Shown: positions 9,599 to 22,561, numbered from the stretch's first letter. The stretch: DNA of 64,000 bases from Scolanthus callimorphus (GCA_033964015.1 CM066913.1:6919169-6983168), one strand, 5' to 3'. Notes: generated by a model from the letters alone, not told the origin. Program-made: numbers and translations.

Positions 9599-12500
9599 CT
9601 CAGGGGACTTAAGGCATGGGTCTCATTTGCATTCAAAATGGCGGATCAAAAACGTTAGGGGTGGTCTATCTTCAGTGGCTTTGCTTCTCCCACTGTCAAA
9701 CATGGTTAAGGTTGTTAACGGTCATGAAATACATAAATCTTATGTTTTGTTTCCATAGAAACATGGAATGTGACCTTTGAACCTAGCATTTAAGAGTCAT
9801 TGTCTGAGAAAGTGTTCCAGGTCAAAAAGTGGGGGTCAACCGATTTCCTTCAAACTTGTGTCAGAAGTTAGGTTTGTTGAGATATTACAAAAGCCACTTT
9901 GGTTTTGTTTTCTGGGATTTTGTTTCAAAGTTACAGGGGAGGTCCTACTTTTGGCCCTCTGGCCACCAATTTTCATGTTTTGGGGAGTTGTATTATCATG
10001 GTTATTTCACCAAGACAATATAACTCCTGAAATAATAAACTGCATGGTAACTATCTACTGTTAATGCCCTTTCAGAAAATATATGTGTCGTTGGCATAGC
10101 TTTGCCTGGACGAGAAGGGCCTGGCCCTAGTTTTAGCCTATTTTTGGGATGGAAAGAACTACTGAAAATGGCAACTTTTTAGAAATTATTATTTTTACCT
10201 GCAACAAGATCTGGCAATGAATTCATTTCCACAAATGATCTTGACCTTTGTACTAACAAAATCAGTTGAGAAAAAATTGGGCACTTCTGTATAAATTACT
10301 TTTTTAAGGCCATTTATTAGGCATGGTGATACATAAGTCATTGGGCCAGAAAAGATCTTTTTATCACTAAATCCAAAGAATTCGTAGAAATAATAGCACC
10401 AATCACTTGTATTTGTTCTCAGCATATATCTGATCATCAATAGAAAGTGTCATTTGGCCGAAATCAAACTCCAATGTCCCTGGCGATGCATAGAATACAA
10501 CCGGAAAGCACAGAAATACCACATTTTCCAATGTTTCGACTTTTCTCTTCTCTCCAAAAGCTCAATGTGATAAATAAGCTAGCAATTACATTGACTTGTG
10601 TTCCTAGGGCATTAAAGATACACTTAACTTATATGTTGACTTGCTTAAAATGTTGTCACGAGTCCTGAGCCTGGAAGCACAACATGGTCTGTCATTTGTG
10701 GGACAATAACACAGTCAAATTATCGCCGCTTTGTGCATACATGTGCACTCTGCCTTCCTCAAGTCCTTTCCATCACTAAACAAGAATGTTCACGGCTATG
10801 GGCCTTGTAGCACAGCATGAAAAGTACATTTCTTGACAAAAATCAGCCTCCATGAAGACAGATCCACATTCACTGACCCGAATATCGAGGACCATTTCCA
10901 GTTAAACAGACGTCGAAAATGAATCAAACAATACCAGATCGTGCTTGTAATAAAGATCAAGAGATAGAAGGTCGCCTGAATGATCTGATTTCATCCTCAA
11001 AGGCCGAATTATGAAGAAAAGCAGTTCAAGTCACGCCGGACTGCTCCATCATGCGTGGACGCCATCTTGGACGAGAGCGCAGTGGGCCTGGGGAAGAGCG
11101 CGATGCATTCTGCGAAATTCACTGTGCTCTTTGTCGCATTTATGCAAAATGGATTGCTACTGCTCTTTTGGCAGCTCTTCGGATCCATGTGGCGCTGCAG
11201 ATTGGGCGCTACACGAAAATGTTTTCGTTCCACTGCTGAGTTGCATTCAGATCTCACCAAGTGGGTCAAAAAAAACAAGTAAAAGACTGTGGCGCGTCAG
11301 GCAGCAAGGGCCGCCCAAAAACAAGCTCGTCTTCTGGCACCGGTAGCTTACTGAGCTGAACATTTTGGAATAACAACATGAAATGATTATTTTTTAGAGG
11401 GGAGGGAGAGGATGCCCAGAATAATATAAATATCATAATATATTGCCTATGCCGGCTATAGGGTCTTTTCACATTTCCGCGGTGAGAATAGGGATGGAAG
11501 TATGAATATGACAAAATTAAGAGTAGGGGTAGGGCAACGTTATCGTTTTTCTTGTGGGTTCCCCTTGGGGCGACTGAAAATAATATGAAACAATACATGA
11601 AATAGTGGAATCCTTTTCATTCTTCTTTAACATGACGGCTCTAATCGAAAGAGCCTGACGCGTCCGAGCCGTGTAGTATACTAGTGTTTTTGAGCCACTC
11701 GGTGAGATCTGAATTCAACCAAGAGAAAATGATCCCCAGAGAACGCAACCCCATCACAGTGGCATAAGAGCGTGACACTTTCTATTTTTAGAACAGGGAG
11801 CTATTTTTAGCGACGCCTTTTGATTGGACGTGTCCTAGCAACAGACATCGCTGTGAGGATGCATGTGTGACCACTGGTCAATGCGGCATGCTACGTGACG
11901 CTGCACTGTTGCTGTTCTCGTAATATGATTGACTGATTTGCCATGGTAAATAAGAGTGTGCGCAGACAACGCTGCTTGCATCAACACGTGCGCGCTTCTA
12001 AACCAACGGAAAACAGTTCGAATCCGTGTGCAATGAATCTATTTTTAGAACTGCTGCCACTCAGATGGGTCATGGGGTTGCGTTCTCTGGGGATCATTTT
12101 CTCTTGATTCAACTCAGCAGTGGAACGAAAACATTTTCGTGTAGCGCCCAATCTGCAGCGCCACATGGATCCGAAGAGCTGCCAAAAGAGCAGTAGCAAC
12201 CCCGGGAGCAATCCATTTTGCATAAATGCGACAAAGATCACAGTGAATTTCGCAGAATGCATCGCGCTCTTCCCCAGGCCCACTGCGCTCCCGTCCAAGA
12301 TGGCGTCCACGCATTATGGAGCAGTCCGGCGTGACTTGAACTGCTTTTATGTATAAATCGGCCTTTTCACCCTTTTCAGGATGAAATCAGATCATACAGG
12401 CGACCTTATTTCTCGTGACCTTTATTACAAGCACGATCTGGTATTGTTTGATTCATTTTCAACGTCTTGTTTACCTGGAAATGGTCCTCGATGTTCGGGT

Positions 12501-14061
12501 CAGCGAATCCATTGGATATGTCTTCATGGAGGCTGATTTTTGTCAAGAAATTACTTTTCATGCTGTGTTACAAGGTCCATAGCCGTGAACATTCTTGTTT
12601 AGTGATGGAAAGGACTTGAGGAAGGCAGATTACGGGCACATGTTTGCACAAGCGGCGCTAATTTGACTGTGTTATTGTCTCACAAATGACAGACCATGTT
12701 GTGCTCCCAAGCTCGGGACTCATGACAATATAAGCAGGTAAACATAAGTGTATCTAGGAACATTAGTCGATGTAATTGCTAGCTTATTTTATCAGATTGA
12801 GCTTTTGGCGAGAAGAAATAAGTCGAAACATTGGAAAATGTGGTATTTTTGTGCTTTCCGGTTGTATTCTATGCATCGCCATGGACATTGGAGTTTGATT
12901 TAGGCCAAATGACACTTTTTATTGATGATCAGATATATGCTGAGAACAAATACAAGTGATTGATGCTATTATTTCTACGAATTCTTTGGATTTAGTGATA
13001 AAAAGATCTCTTTTGGCCTAATGACTTATGTGCAACCATGCCTAATAAATGGCCCTGAAAAAGTAATTTATACAGAAGTGCCCAATTTTTTCTCAACTGA
13101 TTTTGTTAGTACTAGGGTCAAAGTCATTTGTGGAAGTGAAGTCATTGCCAGATCTTGTTGCAGGTAAAAATAATAATTTCTAAAAATATGCGATTTTCAG
13201 TAGTTCTTTCCATCTCAAAAATTGGCTAACACTAGGGCGAGGCCCTGCTCGTCCAAGCAAAGCTATGCCAACGACACATATATTTTCTGAAAGGGCATTA
13301 ACAGTAGATAGTTACCATGTAGTTTATTATTTCAGGAGTTATATTGTCTTGGTGAAATAACCATGATAATACAACTCCCCAAACATGAAAATTTGGTGGT
13401 CAGAGGGCCAAAAGTAGGACCCCCCTGTAACTTTGAAACAAAATACCAGAAAACAAAACCAAAGTGGCTTTTGTAATATCTCATCAAACCTAACTTCTGA
13501 CACAAGTTTGAAGGAAATCGGTTGACCCTCACTTTTCCTGCCTGGAACACTTTCTCAGACAATGGCTCTTAAGCAATTTTCATAAACGTCCTCGGGAGGT
13601 ATGCAAAAGTTACAAACTCTGGGGATTTAACAATGTGATGTGTCACCACAGGTATATCTGTTCCAATTCGAGAAAATGTCCATGTCATTAGGAATCCTAT
13701 TTTAGGACACTGTGAAATTTGATATCCTTTAATAACTTCGAAATTAGAAATGTTGTGCAAGATATATATCGAATTGGAGTGATAAATACTACCTGATAGC
13801 CTACCATTTCCATAGGATGGTTTCAAGAGAGATGTGAATTTTCCGATACTCCCGAAGCTTTGAAGTTTCATTTCTTAAAATTGAGGTCAAAGGTTAAGAA
13901 TTGGTTCCCATGGGAACGACAATCAACAAAATTATCAAGAATGACGAGACCTATGACATTATATCAGAACAAGAAGCCTATCTTTAATTCATCAAAAATT
14001 TAGGACTGATTGAATGTTTTAAGGGCGTGGCCGCATGGACCCATGCCTTAAGTCCCCTGAG
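9599..14061. mobile_element. 4.46-kb foldback element with long inverted arms
   Basis: The outer ends are exact inverted repeats of 24 bp (9599-9622 CTCAGGGGACTTAAGGCATG.. and 14038-14061). Inside, a long arm at about 9790-11265 is the reverse complement of 11696-13570 with point differences and the nested 11720-12106 MITE removed. About 420 bp of non-repeated sequence lies between the arms. The outer spacers differ in length (about 167 and 467 bp). It interrupts a minisatellite, with AC shared at the junctions. No transposase-like frame exists, so it is a non-autonomous terminal-inverted-repeat element. I cannot assign a superfamily. Confidence 0.9.
11720..12106. mobile_element. MITE nested in the right arm of the foldback
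   Basis: A 387-bp insertion with about 35-bp perfect terminal inverted repeats starting CAAGAGAAAATGATCCCC. It is flanked by a 7-bp duplication ATTCAAC (11713-11719 and 12107-12113). The left arm lacks it and so shows the empty site. It is younger than the arms that surround it. Confidence 0.9.
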
Positions 14062-15033
14062 ACATAAAGATGTAGATGGACACTCCTGTTGATGGGCTTC
14101 CTGTGCACATGGCTAGACATAATGATGTAGATGGACACTCCTGTTGATGGCTCCCTGTGCACATGGCTAGACATAATGATGTAGATGGACACTCCTGTTG
14201 ATGGGCTTCCTGTGCACATGGCTAGATATAATGATGTAGATGGACACTCCTGTTGATGGGCTCCCTGTGCACATGGCTAGATATAATGATGTAGATGGAC
14301 ACTCCTGTTGATGGGCTCCCTGTGCACATGGCTAGACATAATGATGTAGATGGACACTCCTGTTGATTGGCTCCCTGTGCACATGGCTAGACATAATGAT
14401 GTAGACTGACACTCCTGTTGATGGGCTCCCTGTGCATATGGCTAGATATAATGATGTAGATGGACACTCCTGTTGATGGTCTTCCTGTGCACATGGCTAG
14501 ACATAATGATGTAGATGGACACTCCTGTTGATGGGCTCCCTGTGCACATGGCTAGACATAATAATGTAGATGGACACTCCTGTTGATGGGCTCCCTGTGC
14601 ACATGGCTAGACATAATGACGTAGATGGAAACTCCTGTTGATGGGCTCCCTGTGCACATGGCTAGACGTAATGATGTAGATGGACACTCCTGTTGATGGG
14701 CTCCCTGTGCACATGGCTAGACGTAATGATGTAGATGGACACTCCTGTTGATGGCTCCCTGTGCACATGGCTAGATATAATGATGTAGATGGACACTCCA
14801 GTTGATGGGCTTCCTGTGCACATGGCTAGACATAATGATGTAGATGGACACTCCTGTTGATGGGCTCCCTGTGCACATGGCTAGACATAATGATGTAGAT
14901 GGACACTCCTGTTGATGGGCTCCCTGTGCACATGGTTAGACATAATGATGTAGATGGACACTCCTGTTGATGGGCTCCAGGTGCACATGGCTAGACATAA
15001 TGATGTAGATGGACACTCCTGTTGATGGGCTCC
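14062..15033. repeat. 55-bp minisatellite, right part
   Basis: About 17-18 copies of the same 55-bp unit as 9310-9598, in the same orientation, with scattered substitutions and a few one-base deletions. Peptide-repeat frames on the minus strand (STGVSIYIIMSSHVHR-like) are products of the repeat. Confidence 0.97.
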
Positions 15034-15175
15034 TATAGCCTCGTTCGCTGGCGTCTCTTTTGTTAGAAAGGGTAGAGATTGGTCTTCCTGTGGCAGGAAA
15101 GGTCGAACTTGCCCATAACACAGGAAGCTCGAGAGAGTGCTTTCGCGTTTTTCTCGTTTTCTTCGGTTCTTTTAA

Positions 15176-15601
15176 GACCTCGTCTACACTACACCGTTTT
15201 CAAACGAAAACGATGATACCTTTTGCTTCGTTTTCAAAAAGACTTGCGTCCACACTTATCGTTTTCGTATCGCTTTCGCCCGTCCACACTACAACGCGTA
15301 TCCGTACGAAAACGCTCATGCATTCAGTGCGTATGCCTCAAATAAAGAACGCATGCGCATTTCGATCTGTCGGCCCGCGAAATTGGTCGGGTTTGCTGTG
15401 GTGACGACATCGTTTTCAGATAGCATCGTTTTCACCCATCCACACTAGAAAACGGCGTTTTCAAACAGTTCCTCTCTGGAGAGCGTTTTTGGATTGATCC
15501 GTTTTCGGTGATCGTTTTCGGCGTTGTAGTGTGGACGATAGCCGTATCCGGAGCAAAAAGTATCCGTTTTTGCTTGAAAACGGTGTAGTGTGGACGGGGT
15601 C
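15176..15601. mobile_element. MITE with TAA target duplication
   Basis: A 426-bp element ending in inverted repeats GACCTCGTCTACACTACACC / GTGTAGTGTGGACGGGGTC, flanked by TAA (15173-15175 and 15602-15604). Three-base TWA duplications with GC-rich ends fit PIF/Harbinger. The interior is rich in CGTTTTC/GAAAACG motifs in both orientations. No coding capacity. Confidence 0.85.
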
Positions 15602-15674
15602 TAAGAGAGATGCCTGCGGAGGAGGCTAGGGCTCTTGGTAGTGAAAATAATTGATAGTAATAGTATTCCTTATG

Positions 15675-15725
15675 TATGGTGCTCCGCTCGCGTGGCGCTT
15701 CGCGCCGCGCGGGAGCTCCGCTATA
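15675..15725 (-). repeat. GAA-triloop hairpin repeat, copy A
   Basis: On the minus strand it reads TATAGCGGAGCTCC, a GC-rich hairpin, then GCGGAGCACCATA. The hairpin is a 9-bp stem (one wobble pair) closing a GAA triloop. The same flanks with other stem sequences occur at 35824-35870 and 53681-53729. Confidence 0.85.
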
Positions 15726-16681
15726 AAAATCTCACGGAATAAATGGAAAAGCTGACGTGATGCAATTCATCACTTGTAAACACTGTCAATCACACATTAT
15801 TCAACGAATAGAATAAGACTAAACAAAAATGTGTCCATGTAGCTTTCGATAGCCCTATAACATTTTTTTTTTAAATACTTTTTTCGTTTTTGTTTTTTTA
15901 TGTATTTACAATTAAAACGTTCTCGAAATTTCTGTGAAGTAAAGTCCTTGTACGAAATATTGTGCATTTTAGTCTATTACCCTAGAAATGGACTCAATAT
16001 GAAAAATTTGTGTTTTAAAATCTTACTTAATCGACCAAGCAATAAATCACCATGAGCTCACAGCTACGTCAAGACAAGTGAATGACGGCTCGAAGTTTTA
16101 ATTATTGCTAACAGGTTCTTTGAAAGTATTTTGCTGTCCTCGCGCATCATGGACACTTTTATAAAATGCGATTCTGGCTTTGAAAAGTTAGGAATGAAAG
16201 GTGGAATATATTCAAGTAGTGAAATTATCATTTGCAAATAATTTCAAAAACTGTGTCGAGTGCTTTTTGCATTATTATTTCGGGAATTGCCCTGGAGTCT
16301 CAATTTATTTGTAATTCAAGGCTCGATTATAATTGTGGGTAAGACACGATCATTAGGCTAGATTTTTTCCTGCTTATTTGAAAGAACAAAATTACATGGC
16401 GCAGTCGAATTTAATGTGTTTATGATTATTATTATGCATAAAACTCTTGACATCGGAGGGCTGCCCTGCAGATGAAAGCGATCGTTTTACAAATTTACAG
16501 AGCTTCTTGAATTGACAAGCCACACGGCGCGCGGGCTTTCACCCATAAACAGCTGGTAGAATGGGCAACTCACAAACAATTCTACACCAAAAGCCCATTT
16601 ACGGAAACTGTGAAAGTCGTTGAAAATTTATGAGGTGAAAACCAAATATGTTTTACAAGCCTAGCGCTGACTTAATCGCTG
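15726..16681. other. Upstream region of the orphan gene
   Basis: AT-rich, non-coding. It probably contains the promoter of the gene starting at 16682, but I see no element that fixes it. No inverted repeat or array stands out. Confidence 0.4.
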
Positions 16682-17817
16682 ATGTATTCCAGTAACAATT
16701 ACGAGTTTAAGTCGCGTTCGAGATTGAGGCCAGGAAACAGAAATAAATTTGTTAATGGGAAAGAAGTGAAAGTTAGACAGCCACCGCATCGAAGCACGGC
16801 CAGTCTCAGTCACAAGTCAATGAGTCTTTCTCATGCACCAGGCCCAGCGATCCCCAATGGCAGTGTGAAATTCTGTTCATCCCTGACTCTCTACACTCGA
16901 AGTACAATCGCTAAACCTCCCAACTCTACAACTGGCTTACTTGAAAAGAAATCTGGCGGAAAATCGCTGACGAACATTGGTGAGCCGTCCATTAACCAAC
17001 TTACCGCAAAACAAAACGATTGTAAGAGAGGAGAATTAAAGATTGAGGATCTTCGAAAGCCTAAGCGATACGTTACTTGTTTACAAACCTCGCTGAGTAC
17101 AACGTGGAAGCGGAGTTTGAGTCAAGAATCAGACGAAAAAGGAGAACGAAGCGCCGACGTTTTCGAGCTTCAAGTTTGCGGTGTACAAGCGCCTATAGCG
17201 GAGAGAAACATTAGTTCCCGTGATCAGGGTTTAATGGACAATGGTTCTCCAAATTGGGAATCTCTGAGAGGAGGAAATGACAAAGAAAATAAGATCCAAA
17301 CCTATACGGATTTAGGAGGCCATTTAAATATTGACTTAAAGACGTCTACGAAAGAGAAAGCAAAAAAGGCGCAAGAGAAAAGACTGAAGCAGTCGCATGT
17401 ATTCGTTCAAAATGACATGGGAAAGCAAGTCTGTATAAGCAACAAGCCGGCATTATCTTCTCAAGAAATGGAGAATAAAAAGCCGTGTACGTCTTATGTA
17501 TATATTAAAGGAAAGCATTCCCCGAATCTATACTCTAAAACTCCCAAGAATACAGTACGCGTGCAAAATCACATTTATACCGAAGCATTACTATTTCGGA
17601 AACGAGTCTGAGCGATGCACAGAACCGGAAAGCCCCGGAGACGGCGATCAGGAGTAATTCCCTGGAAGACGCAAAAACGGCGGGAATAACAGTGCAGCGA
17701 AAACCAGCGTTGCGTTCGTTTACTCTTTCGAACGATTCCATGGATCAAACAGAAGGGAAAATGGGAACAATTTATGAATCTGCGATGGAGGATTCTGAAA
17801 GCGAAGTAATGGAATAA
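16682..17817 (+). CDS. Orphan Ser/Lys-rich protein, apparent frameshift near its 3' end
   Basis: The ATG frame runs 309 codons to TGA at 17609-17611. A second frame, open from 17539 to TAA at 17815-17817, continues with similar composition (..SLSDAQNRKAPETAIRSNSL.. and acidic end MEDSESEVME), so one product of about 375-380 residues is likely if one indel at 17539-17610 is an error or a splice. The protein has no signal peptide or membrane segment. It is rich in Ser, Lys and Thr with a Lys/Glu/Ala stretch (EKAKKAQEKR), and looks largely disordered. I do not recognise a family. A single large exon of a longer gene is also possible. Confidence 0.5.
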
Positions 17818-19753
17818 CGCAAGTCTGAAACGAACGCATTCTGTTTTCAGCTTGCGGTTGCATTTATGTTCGCGCATTCTCTAGTACGGGCTAATGTCGA
17901 TTTTCTCTGTAACTAGTCATGTAAATAAGAGAATGCGCTAATTAACCACCATGGCAAAGAGTAAGGGTAAAATATAACGAGAGAAAGAAATTTAATCCGT
18001 CAAAAATTATTATTCCGGCTACATTTTGTGGGGATAAACAGCTCATATAACTTAAAATAGGAGTCCTAGGAGATAATGGAGAAAACGAAGTAATCTTTTT
18101 GATTACAATATTGCTACCAGTAGTTTATTTTCACCCGTTGCCGTACAATCAATAGATAGTCTATTGTTCCCTTGAATGTTTTTTAAAAAATGCTCCGGCT
18201 ATCTGATGATCGTCGCAAGAAATTTCCATATTATTTTTTACGGCAGTGTTCGACTATGACATGTGCGTTACTGTATATCTAAAAAGCTCATTCCAATTTC
18301 ATAGAAATTGCGATCGTGTAAAAGGCCCTTGACACCAAAGGCTTGAAAAGCTCAGCAAATTTATGCGGATTTTAGATGTACTTTCCATTTAAAGTTGCCC
18401 TATAATTTCAGATCGCCTCTGGCACATGAAGCGGGGTTTCAACTCCATCATTTTCTAGTAGCTAGAGAGTCCACTAGATTATGGTTGATAAGGTGAAAAC
18501 ACGATGACTTTCCAGAAATATAAGCAATTTGAGCACTGTCAGACATCAACTCTTGAACCAAAACAAAACAAAAAGCATTGAGACAGGTGCCAGATTAAAT
18601 TCACCTCGAAAAGTTCAATGGGGAAAAGCCATTTCCCTTCTATTGCAAACATTCCAGCCGGTTTCACTGGGCAAATTTAATTTAATTATTCGCTGATGGA
18701 ATGTTTTAACTCTTAAAGGTTATACTTGTTATATTAAAATCTTTTGCGGCTTCCCTGAAAGTGATATTTGCTTTTACTAAAGGAAATTTTATGCAAATGA
18801 CCCCGTTAAATCCACAAAAAGCTCACGACTAAGTCATCTCCTTTTACAACTGCGATTGACACCGGGAAGAAACACGAATGTTATTAATGCTTAATACAAA
18901 GCAAAAATTATAGTTATATATCCCTGAATACATGATGGCGAAAATATAAAGCTTTACTGTAAGTTGTAACATTTATTAAAATAATTTTTATTCAAATACG
19001 TGACTTACCTAGACAATTTTTAGAATGACTAGCTAAAGGCGATGTTGCAAAAAAAAAGTGTGTACACAAGAAGTGATAGCCTGACAAAAAGCTTTCACTT
19101 CAATCCCTGTATCCGAGATGAACTTCAAATTTTGATGGAAAGTGTGTTCTTGACTAATAATCATTTAGATAACGACGATAAATATAATGCTAAGGCCACC
19201 CGTTTCTTTAAAAACCTGGAAACATCATGGCTCAGCAGGGGAGAATTTTTCTAAAGAAAAGCTGAGACGACTATTTTGACGTTTTAGTCCATAATGAGAG
19301 TAAACGAGAAAATGCATTAAAAGCGCGAAAAGGGGCAGTTTAATCTTTGTCCACTGGAATGATCACGCAAAGATTTTTAAGCAACTAGAAATTACATTTT
19401 AAGAACCTACAAATTAGGAAAAAAATGCTAATACGTTCTTTTTTTCTAAGAACGGTATTTTTTTGCCCCCAAGGGCAAACAAAACTCGGTTCGACAAAGT
19501 TGCAGTATGAAATTTAGAGAAGTAAAATCATCGTTAGTTTTACACGGGGGGTAACACCTCTAGAAGGTTGGCGTCTCTTTCTATATGTGAAAATTCCTCC
19601 CCCTCATTCTGATTTTCCTCCTCCTCCCCCTCTAGTATATTCAAAGTAATTGAAGTAATTCACTTTCCCCTTCAAAAGTTACCATCTGAGAATTTTTCAC
19701 TGGTATCAACTAGTAACATTTAATCTGAGTCTTCATTAACTTCTCGGTACATT
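17818..19753. other. AT-rich intergenic DNA, no gene seen
   Basis: There is one 70-codon frame at 19042-19254 with no recognisable motif. The sequence is A/T-rich with no clear arrays or inverted repeats. Confidence 0.4.
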
Positions 19754-20344
19754 TTGTGTCAATCTCGTTCGCGTGGCCCGCGGGCTTCCTGTGGTTTTAC
19801 AAATCTCTGCACAAGGTCCTTTGGCCGAGGGAAAAAAAAGCAACCAAGAGATATGACGAAAAATACTTTCGGACCTTCCAAATTTGCTAAGGGGAATTTC
19901 CTAATAAGGAAGTTTTTTCGCAGCGTCGGAAAGTCGATCATTTTTGGCGAGATACTTCTGTTGCCGCTGGCTCAAATATACACGAGCTCTGGGTGCAATA
20001 TTGTCTCGGCTCGGCCAAGGATCCCTGGAAAGCAGTCTCGTTCCCAGAGCCTCTCGGTCATGATTAGTACCCTGCGACGACTCCTGCGACAACAACATGA
20101 TCGAAACTCAAACTTAAGATATCATCATCAATTGTCCTCCAAAATTACGATTATCGAGATCACCATGATCATGTCGACAAACAACGGGCGGAGTAGGCCT
20201 CTATTTAAAAAAAAACCCACAGGCAGCCCATGTCAGGCGGTATCGACCACTCTTTCCTTTGAAGCACGCAATCAATAGGAAGTCGTTATGGATATTGCAC
20301 CACAAAAAAAAAGTCATTTATATACAGTATCACGCGTATTCCTT

Positions 20345-20400
20345 TATTTACGGCCGAACCCAATCTCGTACCCAGAGCCCGTCATCTTTTGGTCAGCGGC
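20345..20400. repeat. Dispersed CAATCTCGTACCCAGAGCCC repeat
   Basis: It contains CCAATCTCGTACCCAGAGCC and CGTCATCTTTTGGTCAGCGG. Related copies lie at 8630-8667, 9003-9043, 20745-20815 (inverted) and 24799-24897. The spread of near-identical cores marks a dispersed MITE- or SINE-like family. Confidence 0.75.
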
Positions 20401-20413
20401 AAGATTCAGGGTA

Positions 20414-20630
20414 ACCTCGTTCCCAGGGTCTTCTCGGTCGTTTTCAAAATGGCGGTTAGCTCGGGAGAAGACCCTGGGGGAGGCTGAGTCACATGACCAT
20501 CTCGAAACAAAGGACAAACCTCGTTCCCATGTTTTCAAACAGTGATCATGTGACTCAGCCCCTCCCCCAGGGTCTTCTCCCGAGTCAACCACCATTTTGA
20601 AAAACGATCGAGAAGACCCTGGGGACGAGG
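20414..20630. mobile_element. Foldback MITE (CCTCGTTCCCAGGGTCTTCT ends)
   Basis: The left end CCTCGTTCCCAGGGTCTTCT is matched in reverse complement by the right end AGAAGACCCTGGGGACGAGG. Inner inverted blocks include GGGAGAAGACCCTGGGGGAG / CTCCCCCAGGGTCTTCTCCC and GAGTCACATGA / TCATGTGACTC. The flanks share GATTCAGGG. Non-coding. Confidence 0.8.
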
Positions 20631-20639
20631 TTGGATTCA

Positions 20640-21616
20640 GGGCTCTGTGAGAATCCGATTTGTGAGCATGCGTGGTAGGTCAAAAACGTAACGAACTTTC
20701 ATACAACGTTCAAACCGGAAACCCAGAATCTGGGTTTAAAAAAAATCGATTCCCCAGAGCCCTGAAAGTCTTGCCGCTGGCCAAAAGATACGGGCTCTGG
20801 GCACGAGATTGGGCCGAACCGCCCCAACCTTGCGCATGCGTCGTCGCTGGATGCGGTCGTTCAGTTAAAAGGAAAAGGCGACATTGACAATTTGAAGGTG
20901 TCTGCAGACATGGCAGACCTACCATGTTCATTAGAAAATAATAGAGTGCGTGTCAGAATGATTTATTAGTGGCAAAAATCAAAGAATTTAGAAGCTTTTA
21001 GGTGTGCAGATGGCATTAAGAATACAGTCTCGGTGGGTGTTCTATAACCTGAGCCATTAAAAGCTAAAAACTGCTTAAAAGCAACAAATGAAGATATAAC
21101 AGTTTACAAATATGAGTTTTCTTTTTCTTTTTGTGCAGTCATCTAACAGTTTGCGCCAACCGGTTGTATTCTATTCTACCGTCCATGACACGAGCGTGCA
21201 ACGTTTAAATAAACGGGTAGTGCATTTATTTCACGGGGTTTTGTAGGATGGTGTTTGCGCACCTGAAACCCACACAATAGAACTCTGCCAACGTGTTTAT
21301 TTTTGCACCCTAGGTAATAAAAGGGATTTGCAAAAAGCAACAACCAAAGACAGGTTTTACATTTATCTTGAGACTCTTCAAAAGACCGCTTAGATTAATA
21401 TCTTATATTTATAGTATCATAGATAATCCGAAATCAAATACAATGCTTCAGCAAATATAGAGGAAAATAAGAAATAATAAAGCGATGACTCAAAAGATCT
21501 AAGTGTTTGTTGTTAACCTGATGATTTAGAGTAGCAAAAACTCTGCAGTTGAGTCATTCATAGTTTGTGAGTACCCATTGGTTCGAGTCAGTGGATTCAG
21601 TGGAGCGCTTGGTTAT
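20640..21616. other. Intergenic DNA
   Basis: Apart from the inverted dispersed-repeat copy at 20745-20815 I see no gene or structured element. Confidence 0.4.
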
Positions 21617-21952
21617 TTACGCCTTCTCTAACATCTGTTCATGACTCCATAGCGCAGTTATTTGTCTTTTCAATGGTCTGATGATTTCGGTGAACACAAC
21701 CCCGGATAGTACAATCTTTGGACGCACCTTGCTATTTACCATTAGCATTACACCTTTTGTCCTCTTTGTGTAAAACGAGACAGTATAAACGGTATTGTGC
21801 AGGTTTTTGAACTTGTCATTTGATTCGGATTGGGGATTTAATATAAAGATATACATGTTGTTTGCTGGAGCCTGAGCTATTGAATTAGCTGCTTCGCCGG
21901 TTTTCCGCCGGAGCGTGTCATTGTAAACATTGAAATATTCAGGGGGGTGCAC
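21617..21952 (-). CDS. Hypothetical small open frame or exon
   Basis: A 111-codon frame with balanced composition (..NMYIFILNPQSESNDKF.., ..RTKGVMLMVNSKVRPKIV..), not overlapping any repeat I can see. No domain is recognised, and neither a promoter nor splice sites settle whether it is expressed. It may be one exon of a gene on the minus strand, or chance. Confidence 0.25.
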   Translation of the reverse strand: MHPPEYFNVYNDTLRRKTGEAANSIAQAPANNMYIFILNPQSESNDKFKNLHNTVYTVSFYTKRTKGVMLMVNSKVRPKIVLSGVVFTEIIRPLKRQITALWSHEQMLEKA

Positions 21953-22561
21953 AAGTTTTTAGAGCGAGGCAAGATAGACGAGGAAGCAAAGAAATAAGAA
22001 TTCTATAGTCTTGCTATTTTGTGCGTTAAACTTAACCTTTGTTACAAACTGTAGCGCAGTTACAAAAAGCGCGTTTCGTTCGCCCTTTGCTTGCTCTTTG
22101 TTTCGTTACCATTGTACATGCAAGCATGTCGCTCAAAAACTGCTCCAAGACACTACAAGAAAGAATTGCGAAAGGCTAATCAAGACGCAAAGAGGAAATT
22201 CTCTAGGTTATTTTTGGGGTCAAGTTTTCTTATCTTGGTATATTTTCAGCGTTTTACCACTGTAATGAATAGCTGTGCAAATCCAAGGCTCTCTCGCCTC
22301 CCCCTGATCTGTCCAGATCAACATTTTCATGGCTCTATGACCCCGTGTGATCACAGCCACAGGTACCACTTAAACAAGCTCTCTGATTGGTCAACCCCCT
22401 TTGCTACAGGTCGTTGCATCTTTTATAACTCAATGTCCCATGAAGTAATCATGATTCCATGTGTATGAGGTAATGAACGGACCAATAAGAACTCTGTGTT
22501 TACCAATACTACACACAGAAATGGACGGGTGTCGGGGACGCAACCAACCTCTCGTGACGTC

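Noticed and set aside
11980..12025. Possible tRNA-derived B box (CAGTTCGAATCCG) inside the nested MITE
   Set aside because: No A box or cloverleaf can be drawn around it.
11009..12356. Overlapping frames of 60-111 codons on both strands
   Set aside because: They lie in the arms of the foldback element and mirror each other; no recognisable protein.
9310..15033. Regular direct repeats considered as a CRISPR array
   Set aside because: The 55-bp units have no distinct spacers, no cas genes are present and the context is a eukaryotic genome.
19754..20278. 174-codon frame
   Set aside because: Overlaps dispersed-repeat sequence, has an overlapping minus-strand frame, and shows no domain.
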